Part shown: in pieces, positions 21,337-33,860 of the stretch
Numbering within the stretch: position 1 is the first letter of the stretch
Layout: each line of letters starts with the position of its first letter
DNA from: Nemania diffusa
Taxonomy: Eukaryota; Ascomycota; Sordariomycetes; Xylariales; Xylariaceae
Assembly (NCBI GenBank): GCA_038501195.1
Contig: JBBPUQ010000007.1
Coordinates: 2,085,501 to 2,149,500, forward strand
Direction of reading: 5' to 3'
DNA length: 64,000 nucleotides
Notes under the pieces: model-generated
Databases searched by the model: none
Told to the model about the DNA's origin: nothing
Seen by the model: the letters and a program-made list of their open reading frames with translations, nothing else
Translations under genes and position numbers: made by a program

Positions 21337-23721
21337 TCAATGCTTAAACCGGAAATCCAGCCTCTTGTTCCCCTCGTCGGTCGTCGTCGAGAGGTACTCT
21401 AGCTGCTCTTCCGCACTCATCGCATCCCATTTCCTATCGCGTTGCTTGTTCCTATGTACATAGTAACACTTAGTCAGTACGTAAATAACGATATTAGCGC
21501 CTAGGATCGCTAGTAGCTGCTTATTTCCGCGATGGTAATACGGCGCGTCATCTTCGCGATATATGTTGGATCCGACAATCGCCGAAGCCTGGACGAAGAT
21601 GTTGTATAGGGCGGCGGACACGGCTCGTAATCGGACCGAGTTGGAATTCCTTGAGGCCCAACCCACCTGAATGGCATGTGCTACTTTCTCATTAGTTTTG
21701 ATGTCAAGGGAAGGGATAGTTGGCCTAAATTCGACGCACCGAGTGGGTATCCAAGCAAAAGGGTGGTAAGTGCCCATTGGAGCCATCGACTAGCATGCGC
21801 AAGGTCTGTCACGGCCAGCCAGACCAAAAATGGCAACATCTACAGAAGTCCACTGTTAGTATCCTCTGTTCATAGCGGCCGATCACTATAATACTATGCA
21901 CTCCAATCCCGGGATAAGCCGCATCAAGCTATCCCCATTATCGGGTGCGCCACAGAAGCAGGCTGAGGGCGAATAGAGATCACATACCCATAGCTGACCT
22001 ATTATTGCAGTCAAGGAGATCTCCCCGAGATACTCAGCGAGAATCGTTAAACCCAGCAACGAAAATACTACACTACTTCGTCAGTGTCTTTATACCGGCA
22101 GAACTGATATAGGCGTACTATGTAGAACCGCGGCCGGAATGGCTATGAGGTTCGTCTGCAAAGTGGTAAAATTTAACGACCTAAGCACCAAAGTGAAGTA
22201 GTTGGCTGGCGGAGTTGCCGGTATCTGGTGAGTTAATCCAATAATATAGATTGGCCTGCACGATACGTTAGTGAACTTCATTATCGCGCGACCCAGAGCA
22301 TCATAGCCTCACCAAAGATCAAAATCTGTGAGACACTTCCAAAGAAGCCTGAGTGTAATCGGCTCTCGGTTGTGCATATCACTTTTACTTGGATCTTCTC
22401 GAATAATGCGGTTCACCATGATTGTCTCTTCCCGTTCGCTAAACCAGCCGGCCTTCCCACGAAACCAACTGGAGGTCTGGCATGGCCCTGCAGGCACGAG
22501 GACGAAAGAAAAGAGTCCAATGAGTAGCGTAAGGAGACCCTAAGTATCAATCAGAATGGAGACGCCAAAGCTGGGGTTTTACGATCTTACCTCAACCAAG
22601 AACAACCATCGCCAACCAGCATAGCCTAAGCGCCCTCGCAGTTCCAGTAGCCCAACTCCGATAAGATTGGCAACAATTTGACCTGTCGCCCCAGCGCTCC
22701 AGAAAAACCCCAGGCGAACGGTTGTTTCATTGTGCTTATAGAAATAGGATAAGTATAGGATGATCTAGAAGCAGTAGAGTCATTAGCAGCAATCCGTTGC
22801 TTTTGATCACGGAAAACTCACGTTAGGAATGAAACCTCCCTGCAATACTCCTAGGAGAGCCCGAGTGGCCAAGAATGAGCTTTTCCCACTTAGGCCGAAT
22901 TGAGCCGCCGTTACAAGACTCCATAAGGTGAGTTGTATAGGAAGCATCCTGTCAGGGCCGATCCATTTAGAAAGTAGCTGGGCTGGTAGTTCTGCGACTA
23001 GAAACGCCGCCTTGAAGACTGTGTTTCCCATGTTATAGTCTACTTGTGCGTTAGCCAGCAGTATACCAGGTATGGGAATCCTACATACCATTCGTTGAGA
23101 GCTTGAGATCCCCAAGGAGATTATCTGCCAACGCTACGATGAGATTCATGCGATCAAATTCCAAGCCCCTATACTCATTGTGTCATTAAAATTTCTGTGA
23201 GATCCGCAAAGAGCCTCGTAAAGCGCAAGCATCCGCTCATCGATCGGAAGTAGTAAAGTGGCAAGTCGACATCGAGGGTACGTACACTGCCATAACGCAA
23301 ACCCATAGCATGATGCGTGCGTCCATTTTGCGGACAACGAGATATTCCTCGGCCCACGTCCAACGAGCCCGTGGGTCGAAACGATGATAATTTTCCCTGC
23401 CATCATGTTCAGACTCGGCTCAAGACATAAAAAGCTGTGCACTACGAACCAGTCATGACGAGGGTGGTATTTCTCTGCAGTATCTGGATCATCGAAGACA
23501 CTTGGCTACTCTCGTATTAGAATCTAAGTGTGAGTTGTTATATCGAAGGTCGAGCATACCTGAGTTGCAATCGCCTCTTTGTCAAAGTCGTTGATTCGGG
23601 GGAACAACAGTCGTGCTTCCTCTCTCGGTGCTCCCAGCGGCGGTATATCATCCACTGGGCTTGCCCGTGCCTCGAGACTCTCCTTCCTCGGTAGGGCTCT
23701 TTGAACGAGGACTGTGGCCAT
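21337..23721 (-). CDS. MFS permease of the allantoate/anion:cation symporter type (Dal5-like)
   Basis: Eleven exons rebuild a 562-residue protein: 23721-23560, 23505-23450, 23396-23286, 23168-23089, 23039-22822, 22764-22591, 22539-22313, 22255-22119, 22067-21988, 21839-21740 and 21680-21337; all joins keep frame. Conserved blocks in order: ATQPSVFDDP at the first junction, [25 protein letters not shown] in TM1, [20 protein letters not shown] in TM2, [14 protein letters not shown], a long TM6 region ending [13 protein letters not shown], and the C-terminal [19 protein letters not shown] plus [11 protein letters not shown] tail typical of fungal ACS-family permeases. These carry allantoate, ureidosuccinate, nicotinate-type acids or related anions at the plasma membrane; the substrate here is unknown. 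One donor (GTTCGT at 23449) is unusual. Upstream is gene-free DNA; downstream the inverted-repeat element at 20.9 kb. Confidence 0.88.
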
Positions 23722-25360
23722 TATTCTTATTCTTAAACAATAATAAACAATCTTCGATGCAGCTTAGGTCAGGGTCGCGTAGACATCTCTTAGGCATATA
23801 GCTTAAGGCATCTAATACGGGGCTCGTGTTCCTCTTATGGCATGCTCCAAAGTCTTTAGGGGATGCCTATCAATATGTTTTCTTCTTTTTTTAGCCATTT
23901 TACAAGTTCAAAACAACTAGGCAGGTCAACATTATGTCTTCCGCTGAGCAGCTTCCCTCACTTCAAAATAGTTACAGATGTTCTCACATCACGTAGTGAC
24001 GACGGTAATTGCCTGCGCGGTACTACTCTCAATCGCTGCGCCATATTGGGATTCGGGATGGTCGCTTTCGACTATGATCAGCGTCCTTTGGCTCTATAAG
24101 ATCAGCCATAAGCCATGAATTCTCCGAGTCCAGCACCCTTGTTCCGTTGAAGATGCTTATTGGAAGCCTTCTGGAACGGTTTCAGGACCTCGCATTCTTC
24201 ATGATGGAAATCCATCTCACAGGGGCTCATCTTTAATGCAATATAAAAATAGCCCGGCGCAGGGGTTCTTCGAAGATAGTAGAACTTCTAGAAAGAAGAT
24301 TTAAAAGCCGAATACTATCAAATACACCTATACAACGGCAACAATACCTAACCCATGCCGGCAGTTGCTGACTAGGTCGTAGTGGACCTAGATAAGATTG
24401 ATGCAGATCTCTAAGCCCTTGCGTGACGCACCTAATCTAATTATGAACTCGCACACCCCCGCCATTAGGTGCCCTCGCTAACGCGTATATCACCAATCTG
24501 ATTCAGGGCAATACTGGCAGTATACATTCATATAGCCGTAACCCTCAACAATTAGCAAAACGTAGCACGCTAGATTTTCCTCGGCAATAAAAGAAGTCCA
24601 AATGAGGAATAACATAAACGCTGCTATAATCAGTTCATTGCGCACAATTATTCTTTTCTATGGATTTTTCCCCGGGTTGTATGATTAGTGTCGATTGCCT
24701 CCGAACACAGGCAACGATCGCGCAAGCTGTGTGCTACAGTGGGGTTAATAGAGATGTATGGAATGTGCAAGGTCTACTTCGCCGGCTCATCGACCGATTC
24801 TCCGATCTAATCAACAGTAACACCACCTGCACGACTGCGGTGATCTTCAGGGCATTGTCTATTACGAAAAAGCTTACCCAGCCCGCTTTTGAAGACGATA
24901 GCTTACCAAACACGGTCGGGGAGTGGTTTCGGATCTGGGAGAGCTATATCGCACGAGGGCAGACGCTGCCTCATTCCTTCCCCCGCTGCTTTTATGCCTT
25001 GATTCCATAGCAGAACTCCCGAATGCTAGCAGATAAGTAGACAACAGGCAATATGCACGCAGAGGCAGGGATGAGGGCCTGATATTATGGAGAGGTCGTG
25101 CATAAAGATCTACCCTGAAAAAAATGTTTCGAAACTCCAATTATCAGCGCGAAAACAATACATGAGCTATAGGATGGAGAATCGCATAGTTGTTAGTCCT
25201 ATTAGTACTAAGTGGCACCTGAGAACCGATGTGGGACTGTAATCAGTGAGACATAAGGATATAGTAATGTCGGAACCAGAAGCTATCTTAATTCATGCCT
25301 CGACGTTATAATAGTAATTGGAAACATGTTCAACGTTTCAAATAGCCCGTACACTAAACC
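23722..25360. other. Intergenic, one doubtful small ORF
   Basis: Apart from the doubtful frame at 24660-25010 (listed separately) I see no gene. The sequence is AT-rich around 24240-24660. Confidence 0.5.
24660..25010 (+). CDS. Doubtful hypothetical protein, 116 codons
   Basis: An ATG-initiated frame with no in-frame interruption and a mildly protein-like composition (MDFSPGCMISVDCLRT at the start, GEWFRIWESYIARG near the end). I recognise no family, no signal peptide and no membrane segment. No convincing TATA box or splice partners. It could be an exon of a gene I cannot resolve or a chance open frame. Confidence 0.22.
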   Translation: MDFSPGCMISVDCLRTQATIAQAVCYSGVNRDVWNVQGLLRRLIDRFSDLINSNTTCTTAVIFRALSITKKLTQPAFEDDSLPNTVGEWFRIWESYIARGQTLPHSFPRCFYALIP

Positions 25361-26506
25361 TCAAAGCTGTATCTGGAGAGTTGAAGCCTGTTCCCTCGCT
25401 TCGTCTTCAGCCTGTTTCTCAGCTCTCCTTCGACGCTCCGCCCATAAAACGACAAACTCAATATCCCTATCATGTTGTTCGGCGGGCACATAGAGCCATC
25501 GGTCAAGGTCTTGGCTCCAACTACGATTCGGCATGAAGCTCTCAAGTAGATACTAAAATACCCGGTATTAGTCAACGCTATCAGGGGTGATCCAGATGAG
25601 TGGATAGTGCCTGAGACGTGGCTGTTGCCTAGAATAGGGCCTTTATGGGAGGATTCTCTCAGAATTACGCACGTAGTTGTCTCTATGGTATGGGATGTCA
25701 ATTGATGGCGGCCCGCTCCGAGCTAGAAAGACATCTGTCCCCGAATTCACGTCGTCCTCGGTCATGCGAAACCGCCGTCGCTTATTTCCCTTATTTGCCG
25801 CGTGGCGCTGTATTGACCTCGTGGTCGTATCCAGATGGACCTCCAGCAGGTGGGCATGCCAGAGAGGACTATACAGCGCCTTTCTTACAATAGCTGCGTG
25901 AGCAGCAATTATAAGCTGGTTCCATTCGGGAAACTTCCCTCGTGGGATCATGGGAATGGGCTCGCCTTTGTCAAGATGTTCCTGCCAATGGGCGAAGTCG
26001 ACGATGATGGCCAGCGCAGACCATCTGAGCATGCAGGTAAGGCACGTGCACACCTCGGTGGGCTCCGGGGGTTTTATATGTTGATACGGCTTTTTATGGA
26101 TTGTCAGGATTTCCTGGCGCTCCGGTGTCTGCAGGAGCCGATGGATCGCGGGATCAATGTTTGCGAGCAACACCGGCAGGCGGAAGCACCTCTCCAGACA
26201 AGAATAACGCCAACGCGACACAGCCCGGGCAAGCCTGGCCTCCTCGCAGACGATGAAATCATGAAGCGGCTTGCTCGTCCGTTGTAGTCTGAAAATGTCA
26301 CTCGGTCTGAGAAGAGTGAGGATCTCCATGACCAGCTCGTAAGGCAACACGCTCAGGAAGCCCTGGGGAGAGTTTTTCGCTTTCATTGCTTTCCTCGTCT
26401 GCCTTTTCCGAACACGCTCCATACGCTTTGAATTGAGAGTTAGAGCCTCTGTCTTGTCTTCAAGCACGCCGAGCTCCTCATCCTCTTTAATGCCGATCTT
26501 CGGCAT
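25361..26506 (-). CDS. F-box protein
   Basis: Two exons (26506-25673 and 25552-25361) joined across a 120-nt intron (GTGCGT...TATTTTAG) give 341 residues. Residues about 50-90 form the F-box: FLSVLPYELVMEILTLLRPS followed by a DIFRLQRTSKPLHDFI helix, the Skp1-binding fold of SCF ubiquitin ligases. A basic N-terminal stretch (RMERVRKRQTRKAMKAK, 28-44) may be a nuclear signal. The rest has a conserved fungal C-terminal region (CTCLTCMLRW, HLLEVHLDTTTRSIQRH, RSWSQDLDRWLYVPAEQHDR) with no WD40 or LRR repeats, so the substrate is unknown. It ends in a charged coiled region (WAERRRRAEKQAEDEAREQ). Without the second exon the frame would end early at 25643, so the intron is needed. Confidence 0.88.
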
Positions 26507-26954
26507 GGCTACTTTTGATCAATGGAATCCACAGCCTCGACGATTCACACGAGTGATGTAAAAATTAGTAACAGGCAAACAGGCAGATATTATTTGAGTC
26601 GATAAGTAAAATGGACAACTGGTTGAGGATAGTGGGGGTTATTACAGTAACAATAGGTTCATAGGAGCTACGCAGTACAGAGTATTGTACCTAAAGATTA
26701 ATGTAGCATAGAACCTAGAAGCACAGAATTAGGTACAGGCTGCCTAAAAGCTTGATGCTTCGCATATGAATTCCCGAGCTCCGATCCCTTCGGATTTAAT
26801 ATTTTATCACCTTTATGTTACTATCAGTTTTTTTTTATCGCCGCTCCGGGATTCCATCTCTACCTATCCTACTGGTAATCTGCTTATCTACCTGGTATTC
26901 CTCCAACCTTCGGAGACGCGATTCAACTGCATCAATAGCTGCGTGCGATTCAAA
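26507..26954. promoter_or_regulatory. Shared divergent promoter region (F-box / MFS)
   Basis: 448 bases separate two divergent start codons. The interval contains pyrimidine-rich tracts near 26815-26850 on the MFS side and a TATAAA-poor AT-rich stretch. No specific operator is recognisable. Confidence 0.4.
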
Positions 26955-28555
26955 ATGGATGATAATGATAGCACCCAAGACCCGCCGTTTGATTCTCATA
27001 GCGATGCACCACATAGGCGCCGCCAGTCTCGCTCCCAAGTTCCTCAGCTTTCGCGGCATGCAATCTGGCTTGTCCTTTTCCTCTTGCTCCTAGTCAACCT
27101 CACTAACGGCATCTCCAATATCCCACTAAACCGGCTTCTTGAGCGACGTCTCTGCCGAGCATACTATAATGTCGATCACGATGTAGATGAGAAGCTTTGC
27201 AAAGTAGATAGCATACAACAGGACTTAGCCTGGATCATGGGATCTTTTGAGACTCTCTGGATTGTTGGTGGTAAGTAGAATGCGCATGCGAGACGTCTAC
27301 AGCTCTTTGAACAGTGCCGATGCTGATGTGATCAAGACTTCGTAATGACGATTCCGCTCACTTTTCTATCCGAGAGATATGGTAGGAAAAGGATTCTATT
27401 GCTAAATCTCGTCCCTCGATTTTTCATGCTATTCTGGACTCTTGCCATCACTTACCTCGAAGACCATCTTCCACCGCGGGCTGCGATTGCTGGCGCCTCT
27501 CTCTCTGTCCTTGGAGGTGATACAGTATTCAATTCGCTCATATACGGGCTCGCAGCGAGGACCACGGAGGACAGCACAACCCGGTTTGTCATTGCCCCGA
27601 TGCTCATGTCCGCGAACTAACGTCTTCTGCCTCGCCATCTAGAGCAATCTACTACAGTAGAATGGCAGCTCTAACTTCGGTAGTTGGCTTCCTCAGCCCA
27701 GGAATAGCGGCAGCCGTCATGACTATACAGTTGTCTTTTCCGTTCTGGCTGGGGATCATTCTCCTCTTGCTAGCACTTCCGACTATACTAGTACTATCTG
27801 TTGACGATGATACCCCCGATGACGCTCTCGATGTGCAACGTCCGCTGATCTCCTCCCCCACTTTAAAGGCCCAGTCTTCTCGCGCGTCCCTGATCGCCTC
27901 TGTTGTTGATCGCGTGCACTCGTTAGTATCCGCTATTGGGAACTTGCAACTCGCGTTGCTGCTTCTATCGATGTTCCTCACTAGTGTAGCGAGCGCTGAC
28001 ACAAAGCTACTTGCTCAATATATATCCACAAGATACCATTGGACGTTTGCATCAGCAGGGTACCTACTCTCCGCAAAAGCCGTAGTCAACTTCTTCTTAC
28101 TAACATTCGTGGTTCCGTTCTTCCTCACCACGCAAGGAAATACATCACAGTCTCTATCTGATAGCGCCAATGTTCGCTACGCACGGTTTTGTCTGATTTC
28201 GTCCGTCGCGGGTGCTCTCGCGATTGGCGTCTCGGGGGCCATCTGGGAGCTAATTCCTAGTCTCTTGGTATACGCCCTAGGCGTGCCGCTTTCCGTCTTC
28301 ACGCTGTCGCTTGCAAACTCACCACGCATGTGGGTAGATGCACGGAGTAGCGAGACCGATGGCAGCGACCCCCAAAGTCGCATTTTGGCCATTGTGATGA
28401 TGGTAAAAACTCTTGGATCTCTCGTAGGGGCACCATTGATGGCAACATTGTGGTACTATGGTATCCAGATATCTTTGTACGGCAGCCCTTACATTGCGTC
28501 ATCTTTTATCTACTTTACAGCGTGGTGTGTATTTTGGAACATAAGCGTGAGTTGA
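26955..28555 (+). CDS. MFS transporter
   Basis: Three exons (26955-27270, 27337-27583, 27643-28555; introns 66 and 59 nt) give 491 residues. The start used is the ATG of MDDNDSTQDPP, giving a short acidic cytosolic N-terminus; an earlier in-frame ATG at 26766 would add 63 residues with no support. TM1 begins at AIWLVLFLLLLVNLTNGIS, the intracellular loop 2-3 signature appears as FLSERYGRKRILLLN, and further helices run to the end. The central loop (VLSVDDDTPDDALDVQRPL) divides two six-helix halves. The family is one of fungal MFS-1 proteins of unknown substrate. The second donor (CGGTTTGT) is weak. The stop at 28553-28555 overlaps a perfect GTGAGT donor, so an extra 57-codon exon after CATTGAAATGATTCAG at about 28613 is possible. 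Confidence 0.85.
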
Positions 28556-29079
28556 GACGCACACATGCTCTACCTTGTTAGTATAAACCAACAATTTCAT
28601 TGAAATGATTCAGATAACTACAACGGTTAAGTCGGATGAATTAACCTACCCAAATGCTAATGTCGGTGGTGACATTTCACCAATGCCAAGACACCATAAT
28701 TTCCCACTTTCTTTTTTTCTATTGCCGATGTCCGATAGAACTAGTACTATGAACAATGAAAGATCGGTGACGTTGTAATGCAAAAGCGGCCAATGGCAGG
28801 TGCGTCATCCAATAACGTTTGCGCCCATCCGGGAAAGCCACAGATCAGCTCTCACAAGCTTCCGTACCATACCCAGTCTGGTACCGGGCAGCACTGGAGT
28901 ACCGCCATATACTTTGCACTAAACCACATTCCACTCTTCGTCAAACCGAAACATGATCGCTACATCAAAACATTGAGCATTCAATCAGACACCGCCTCGG
29001 TGCTCACTGGTGTTTGCCCTCGAATTCTATTGCGGCATCTTAACCATCTATATTCTTCGCAATATCGATCCTTGCCATA
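28556..29079. other. Intergenic, 3' end of MFS gene and PNS1 promoter
   Basis: Contains a possible alternative last exon of the MFS gene (about 28614-28777) and the 5' flank of PNS1. An open frame at 28778-29079 reads into the PNS1 start but has no family resemblance. Confidence 0.45.
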
Positions 29080-31069
29080 ATGTCCAATCAACAGCCTCAC
29101 GGCGAAGCCGCCGGCTACTATAGCAATCCCCCAGAGGCTGCGAACCCCTACGGACAACAACAGCAGCAGCAGCAATATGATCCACCGCCACCCCAGTATT
29201 CGGAGAAGCCTATGTTTGATCAGGCTTTTAAGTTAGAGAGACCGAAGTACAATGACCTATGGGCTGGTATCCTCGTATGGCAACCCCAATTCCCGATTTC
29301 GCAACCAGCACAAGCTAACCCCCTGTATTTATTTAGTTTCTTCTTGTATGCGCTGGCTTCGTTGTCATCTCCGGGCTCGCAATTCATGGCTACGGTATGT
29401 GTTAAATTCGCGTGTTAATCATAGGATACCCAAATAGGGCTTCAGGCTTTATGATTATGGCTTACTTAAGGACATGCTAACTCTACAATAGCTTCTGATA
29501 AGAGTACGTTCGGTAATGGTATCTATGATTCGAGTTCCCGTGCTGGCTTGAACACGAACACCATTGTTTTATTCGCCTTCGTACTAGCTGTTGCTGCCAT
29601 CCTCAGTTATGGCTACGTCTTCCTTGCCAGAACCTTTCCCCGGGCTTTCATCTGGGTAACAGGTACTTATACGCTCAAGCCGAAGACTGTCAAAGCATTA
29701 CTAAGAGACATGTAGGAATTCTCAACATTATTTTTGGTCTAGTCACAGCCATCTATATGCTGTACCGGCATTATTGGTCCGGTGGGATAGTATTCCTCAT
29801 ATTCGTTGCGTTTTGGATCTTCGCATTCATTGTGAGCTCACCTTCTCCATATGTAATGCCATAGCTTACATAGGACAGACCTGGATCCCTCGTATTCCAT
29901 TCAGCGCTCTCTTGCTTAAGACAGCCGTTGATGTTTCTAAGAGCTACGGCCACGTCTTTCTAGTGAGCCTCTTAGCCGGGATACTTGGAACCGCCTTCGC
30001 CGCGTATTTTTCCGTCACATTCGTCGCCGTGTACGCTAAGTATAGCCCTGAGGGCGGAAACCCTGCGTGTTCAGCCGGAGGCGGTGGCTGTAGCACTGCT
30101 AAAGTCACTGGTCTTCTGGTCTTCATCACATTTGCTTCTTATGTAAGCTACTTTCCGTCTTTACTAAGTGCAACCCTGAAATTTGGGTCACTGCTGACCC
30201 AACTCCTTCTAGTGGATTTCAGAAGTCCTCAAGAATGTGACGCATACCACTGTTTCGGGTGTCTTCGGGTCCTGGTATTTCTTCAACGCTTCAGAGCAAC
30301 CCAGGGCCGTGACCCGAGGCGCTTTAAAACGCGCTCTCACCTATTCTTTTGGATCTATTTCGCTAGGCTCGTTGCTGGTAGCCATCATCAACTTCCTGCG
30401 CCAGATCATATCAGTCGCACGACAAAGTGAAATGGCCCAGGGAAACATGATCGCTTCAATCCTATTCCTTGTTCTCGGTTGTCTTGTTTCCCTTCTGGAT
30501 TGGGCCGTCCAGTTTCTTAACCGATACGCATTTTCATACATCGCTCTATACGGCAAACCCTATTTTGCAGCGGCTAAAGACACCTGGACCATGATTAAGC
30601 AACGCGGCATTGATGCTCTAATCAACGAATGTCTTCTCGGCCCAGTGTTCTCTATGGGGGCGACATTCGTGGGCTTTGCTTGCGCTCTACTAGCGCATCT
30701 TTACCTTGTAAGTCTCATATACGCTTCCATCCCGATAAGCCTCAATGCAGCGCGAAGCTCACCAATTATACTTCTAGGAATTCACGGCTCCAGCATACAA
30801 TAGCAATGGCACTTATACTCCTGGTAGGCATATAACTAAATGGATCTTCAGATATATACTAATCGTACCGCTATGTAGTGGTCGACGCATTCGCCTTTCT
30901 CATTGGCTTGCAGATTTGCAACATCTTCACTACACCTCTGAGCAGCGGAGTCGACACGATCCTCGTGGCTGCCGCTTGGGACCCAGTGAAGATGATGGAG
31001 AATCACCCGGACTTATACCACGAAATGGTACGCGTATACCCACAGGTACAGACCGCTATCCATGCCTAA
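29080..31069 (+). CDS. PNS1: Choline transporter-like protein PNS1 (CTL/SLC44 family)
   Basis: Eight exons (29080-29274, 29337-29394, 29492-29662, 29716-29831, 29879-30142, 30213-30707, 30778-30823, 30879-31069) give 511 residues, the usual length of fungal PNS1. The N-terminus is a Pro/Gln-rich cytosolic tail with a short poly-Q run, then KYNDLWAGILFLLVCAGFVV as TM1, and about ten membrane segments with the family blocks WIPRIPFSALLL, WISEVLKNVTHTTVSGVFGS, WYF, SFGSISLGSLL, DWAVQFLNRYAFSYIALYGK and INECLLGPVF. The end is DLYHEMVRVYPQVQTAIHA. CTL proteins lie in the plasma or internal membranes; choline transport is established for animal members but not for yeast Pns1. The fifth exon uses a GGACAG acceptor; the nearer TAGs would break frame. 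Confidence 0.93.
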
Positions 31070-33066
31070 TCCTCGCATGCACACGGATGGGACTTAAATG
31101 GACCAAAATAATACATGACGAATACGAAATCGGAGTTCCGGGCCCCCACTACGATCGAGAGGTGACCAAAACTCGATGAATCGTCACAGTGGCTGGCGTG
31201 GTATCTTCGCCTAAATACTACTTACTTTATAATGATTATTCTACGTACTTAATAATAATACTTCTCGTTAACCTGTATTTCAAAGTAGTCAATGATGGTC
31301 AATGCCCACTAAATAAAACAGAGTATGACCAAATGAGGTGACCTTCATCATGCAGATTAATTCCGAACACATAGACAATCATGTTCTAAAATCGTTATTT
31401 CAACAGTTAGTTCATAGGATGTTTGTTGAAAAATCATAAATGAACTCCACGCAGGAATATCGGCATACGCCCGATTGGTAAAGAAAGAAAAGGTGTATGT
31501 ATGTAAAGTGCAGCTTCTATGATATTAACAAATAGGAGATGTTATTATGGTGTGGAATTGAGCATGAGGTTTCAGGTGCTCAAAAACAATTTATATACAA
31601 GTTTATACGTTGAAGGCCTAAGAGAAGTAATATCGAATGCTAATCACAGCAAATAGAAACTCACGGGTAACCGCAAGTATGTTTGTGTACACATACTCTC
31701 GAAATTAAACTTGAGTCGCTGTTTTTTCAAAACTGGGGTTTCCAAAGCAAATATAATTATCATCTTCCCTAGAACAAACTAACATATGAGGATCTTATAA
31801 TATTTTCATATCGTTTTTAGCACAGTAAACTATACTCCATGATATTAATATATGCAGGGTTGAGGGATAGTTGGAGGTGGTATTATTGCAGATCGTAGGT
31901 GAGAGTGATAAATATAGTAAAGTATCACTATATAAAATCATGTAGAAACAAATAAATCATGAGAACTACGCTATAGCTCAAGGTGCAAAGTAAAAGAAAT
32001 TTACGTTACCGGCCTATTCAAATTAAACAAAATTGAAATCCAAACAGCCTACAGTATTTCGGAACAGGTCTCAACATATTACCGTCACAGGGAAATGAAG
32101 CGGTCGGAAAATATTTGGAGTTGTGTTCCCTTGCAGGGTAACTTACCCCGCCGAAGATCTCACCTATCTATAGAATACAGGCTGTTTGCTCGCATTCCAG
32201 TGACCCGGGTGATCGGGCGATCTACGAACTCAAATGCGACGACGTCCCGTCCCTCACATACAAACCGAACAGAGAAACAAACGAACGTTGTACCAGAGTG
32301 CGTGAGATATACAGCTATAAAACGCGAATAGGCCCATGAAAACGGCAAGCTAGGAAGATTACCTTCGTCTAGATTACACCCTGTGCAGCGACACCTCAAT
32401 TCATCCTACCTACTTTCGTTAAACCCGATCATCGCGCGTGAAAGGACCTTCGCGCCTGGGTCCAGAGATTGAATAACAATCGCGATATGAGACTTGGCAA
32501 ATTTAATAGCGTATACCCAAGTAGACGTGATGAGTCTGGCGTCATCATCGCAACACGCCGAGGGCCGACAGGTTCATAAGTTCCATATGCCTGGACTTCA
32601 ACGCTAACTCAGTCTTTAGCTTTCACTCAATGTTCTGACACACATTTTGTAGATTTGACTTCCAATTGGATTGAGGCAGCAATTGTCTACTACAATGCAA
32701 TGGACAAACAGCACGATTGAAGCTCAAGGAAACGAATATAGTAACAATATTAGGAATTAAACAAGCACCCAAAATGGATTCTAAAACTAAGACAATGCGA
32801 GACGAGTATACAGGCTATCACAGACGATTGGAACAATTCCGCTAGTTTGACACATCTGTGAATATCATTATTTAAAAGGTCTATCCATCATCATCATGAG
32901 CTCATGATCGACGACTCAAGAATTAGAATACATCCAAACAACCTATATATATCTCAACCCCCTACCGCCAGAAGACGGCCAATAGACCTTTTATATTCGG
33001 AGTAACTCCATGACACCGGGGCGCCGTCATTTCCCATCAAGGACGATCCAGAAGAGGATACATCGC
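31070..33066. other. AT-rich gene-free stretch
   Basis: Very AT-rich from about 31200 to 32100, with many stops in all frames. No gene, tRNA or inverted-repeat element recognised. Bias towards TA and AA/TT suggests decayed, possibly RIP-affected DNA, but I did not measure it. Confidence 0.5.
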
Positions 33067-33648
33067 TTACAGAAGGAGGGCAGCGACGGCGGCACCGATA
33101 ACGCCGAAAGAGGCGACGACACGGCCAGCACCAGCGGTGGGGATGGGGCTGGGGCTGGAGGTGGTGGTGGGGTAGCCAGGGGCGGAGACGGTACCGACGG
33201 AGGTGGTCAGGGTGGTGACGGGGTAGCTCTGAGTAGGGTAAGGAGCAGAGGTCTCAACTGGGTAGCTGGTGGTTCCGGCAGGGTACGTCTCGGCCGGGTA
33301 GGTCGCGACGGGGTAGCTGCTGGAGGTGGCAACCGAGTAGGTAGGGTAACCGTTGCCGCCAGCAGGGTAGCTGGAGGGGCTCTCGACCGGGTAGGTGGCG
33401 ACGGAAGAAGAGCTCTCAACAGGGTAGCTGGGAGTCTCGACGGGGTAGCCGACCGAGCTGGTCGTGGGGTAAGCCACGGGGGTGCTGGTAGGGTAGACGA
33501 CAGCAGACGAGGTGCTGGGAGTCTCAACGGGGTAGGCAGCAGAGCTGCTGGAGCTGGACTCGACGGGGTAACCACCGGCAACGGGGTAGGTGTCGTAGTT
33601 GGCAGCGGCAAGGCCGGCCAGAGCAAGGGCGAAAGCAGCGGTACGCAT
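33067..33648 (-). CDS. Secreted, probably GPI-anchored wall protein with YPV repeats
   Basis: One exon, 193 residues. Residues 1-16 (MRTAAFALALAGLAAA) are a signal peptide. The mature chain is Ser/Thr/Pro/Tyr-rich and built of repeated YPVE(S/T), YPT and YPA units, about fifteen in total, which should be heavily O-glycosylated. The C-terminus GRVVASFGVIGAAVAALLL is a hydrophobic GPI-addition signal preceded by small residues (TAGAG). It is a low-complexity cell-wall or surface protein; no enzymatic domain. A TATA box is found about 205 bases upstream. The opposite strand is also open because the repeats are GC-biased, but that reading has no family. The MRTAA start is shared with the small secreted protein at 54282. 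Confidence 0.85.
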   Translation of the reverse strand: MRTAAFALALAGLAAANYDTYPVAGGYPVESSSSSSAAYPVETPSTSSAVVYPTSTPVAYPTTSSVGYPVETPSYPVESSSSVATYPVESPSSYPAGGNGYPTYSVATSSSYPVATYPAETYPAGTTSYPVETSAPYPTQSYPVTTLTTSVGTVSAPGYPTTTSSPSPIPTAGAGRVVASFGVIGAAVAALLL

Positions 33649-33852
33649 TTTGGCTGAGGTTTTTTGGTTGTTGGGTTGGAAGTATTAGATATTAAGATGT
33701 GTCTAAGGTGACGGGTATTATTTTGTCTGAAGCGAGAGACTGGGAGTGAGAGAGCGACAAGTTGATACCAAGTGAGCGACTGGACTGTATTTACAGTAGG
33801 AGGTGGTGAGGAAAGGAGAGAAGGGAAATTTGGATGAAGGAGTGATCATCTG

Positions 33853-33860
33853 CTTATATA
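33853..33860 (-). promoter_or_regulatory. TATA box of the YPV-repeat protein gene
   Basis: TATATAAG on the minus strand about 205 bases before the ATG, consistent with a leader of 100-150 bases. Confidence 0.45.

Noticed and set aside
22090..22281. Separate small ORF in the Dal5-like gene
   Set aside because: It is exon 8 of the permease read past its splice donor, not a gene of its own.
33010..33657. 215-codon plus-strand frame over the YPV-repeat gene
   Set aside because: Gly/Arg-rich antisense reading of a repeat; no start context and no family. The minus-strand product has a signal peptide and GPI signal.
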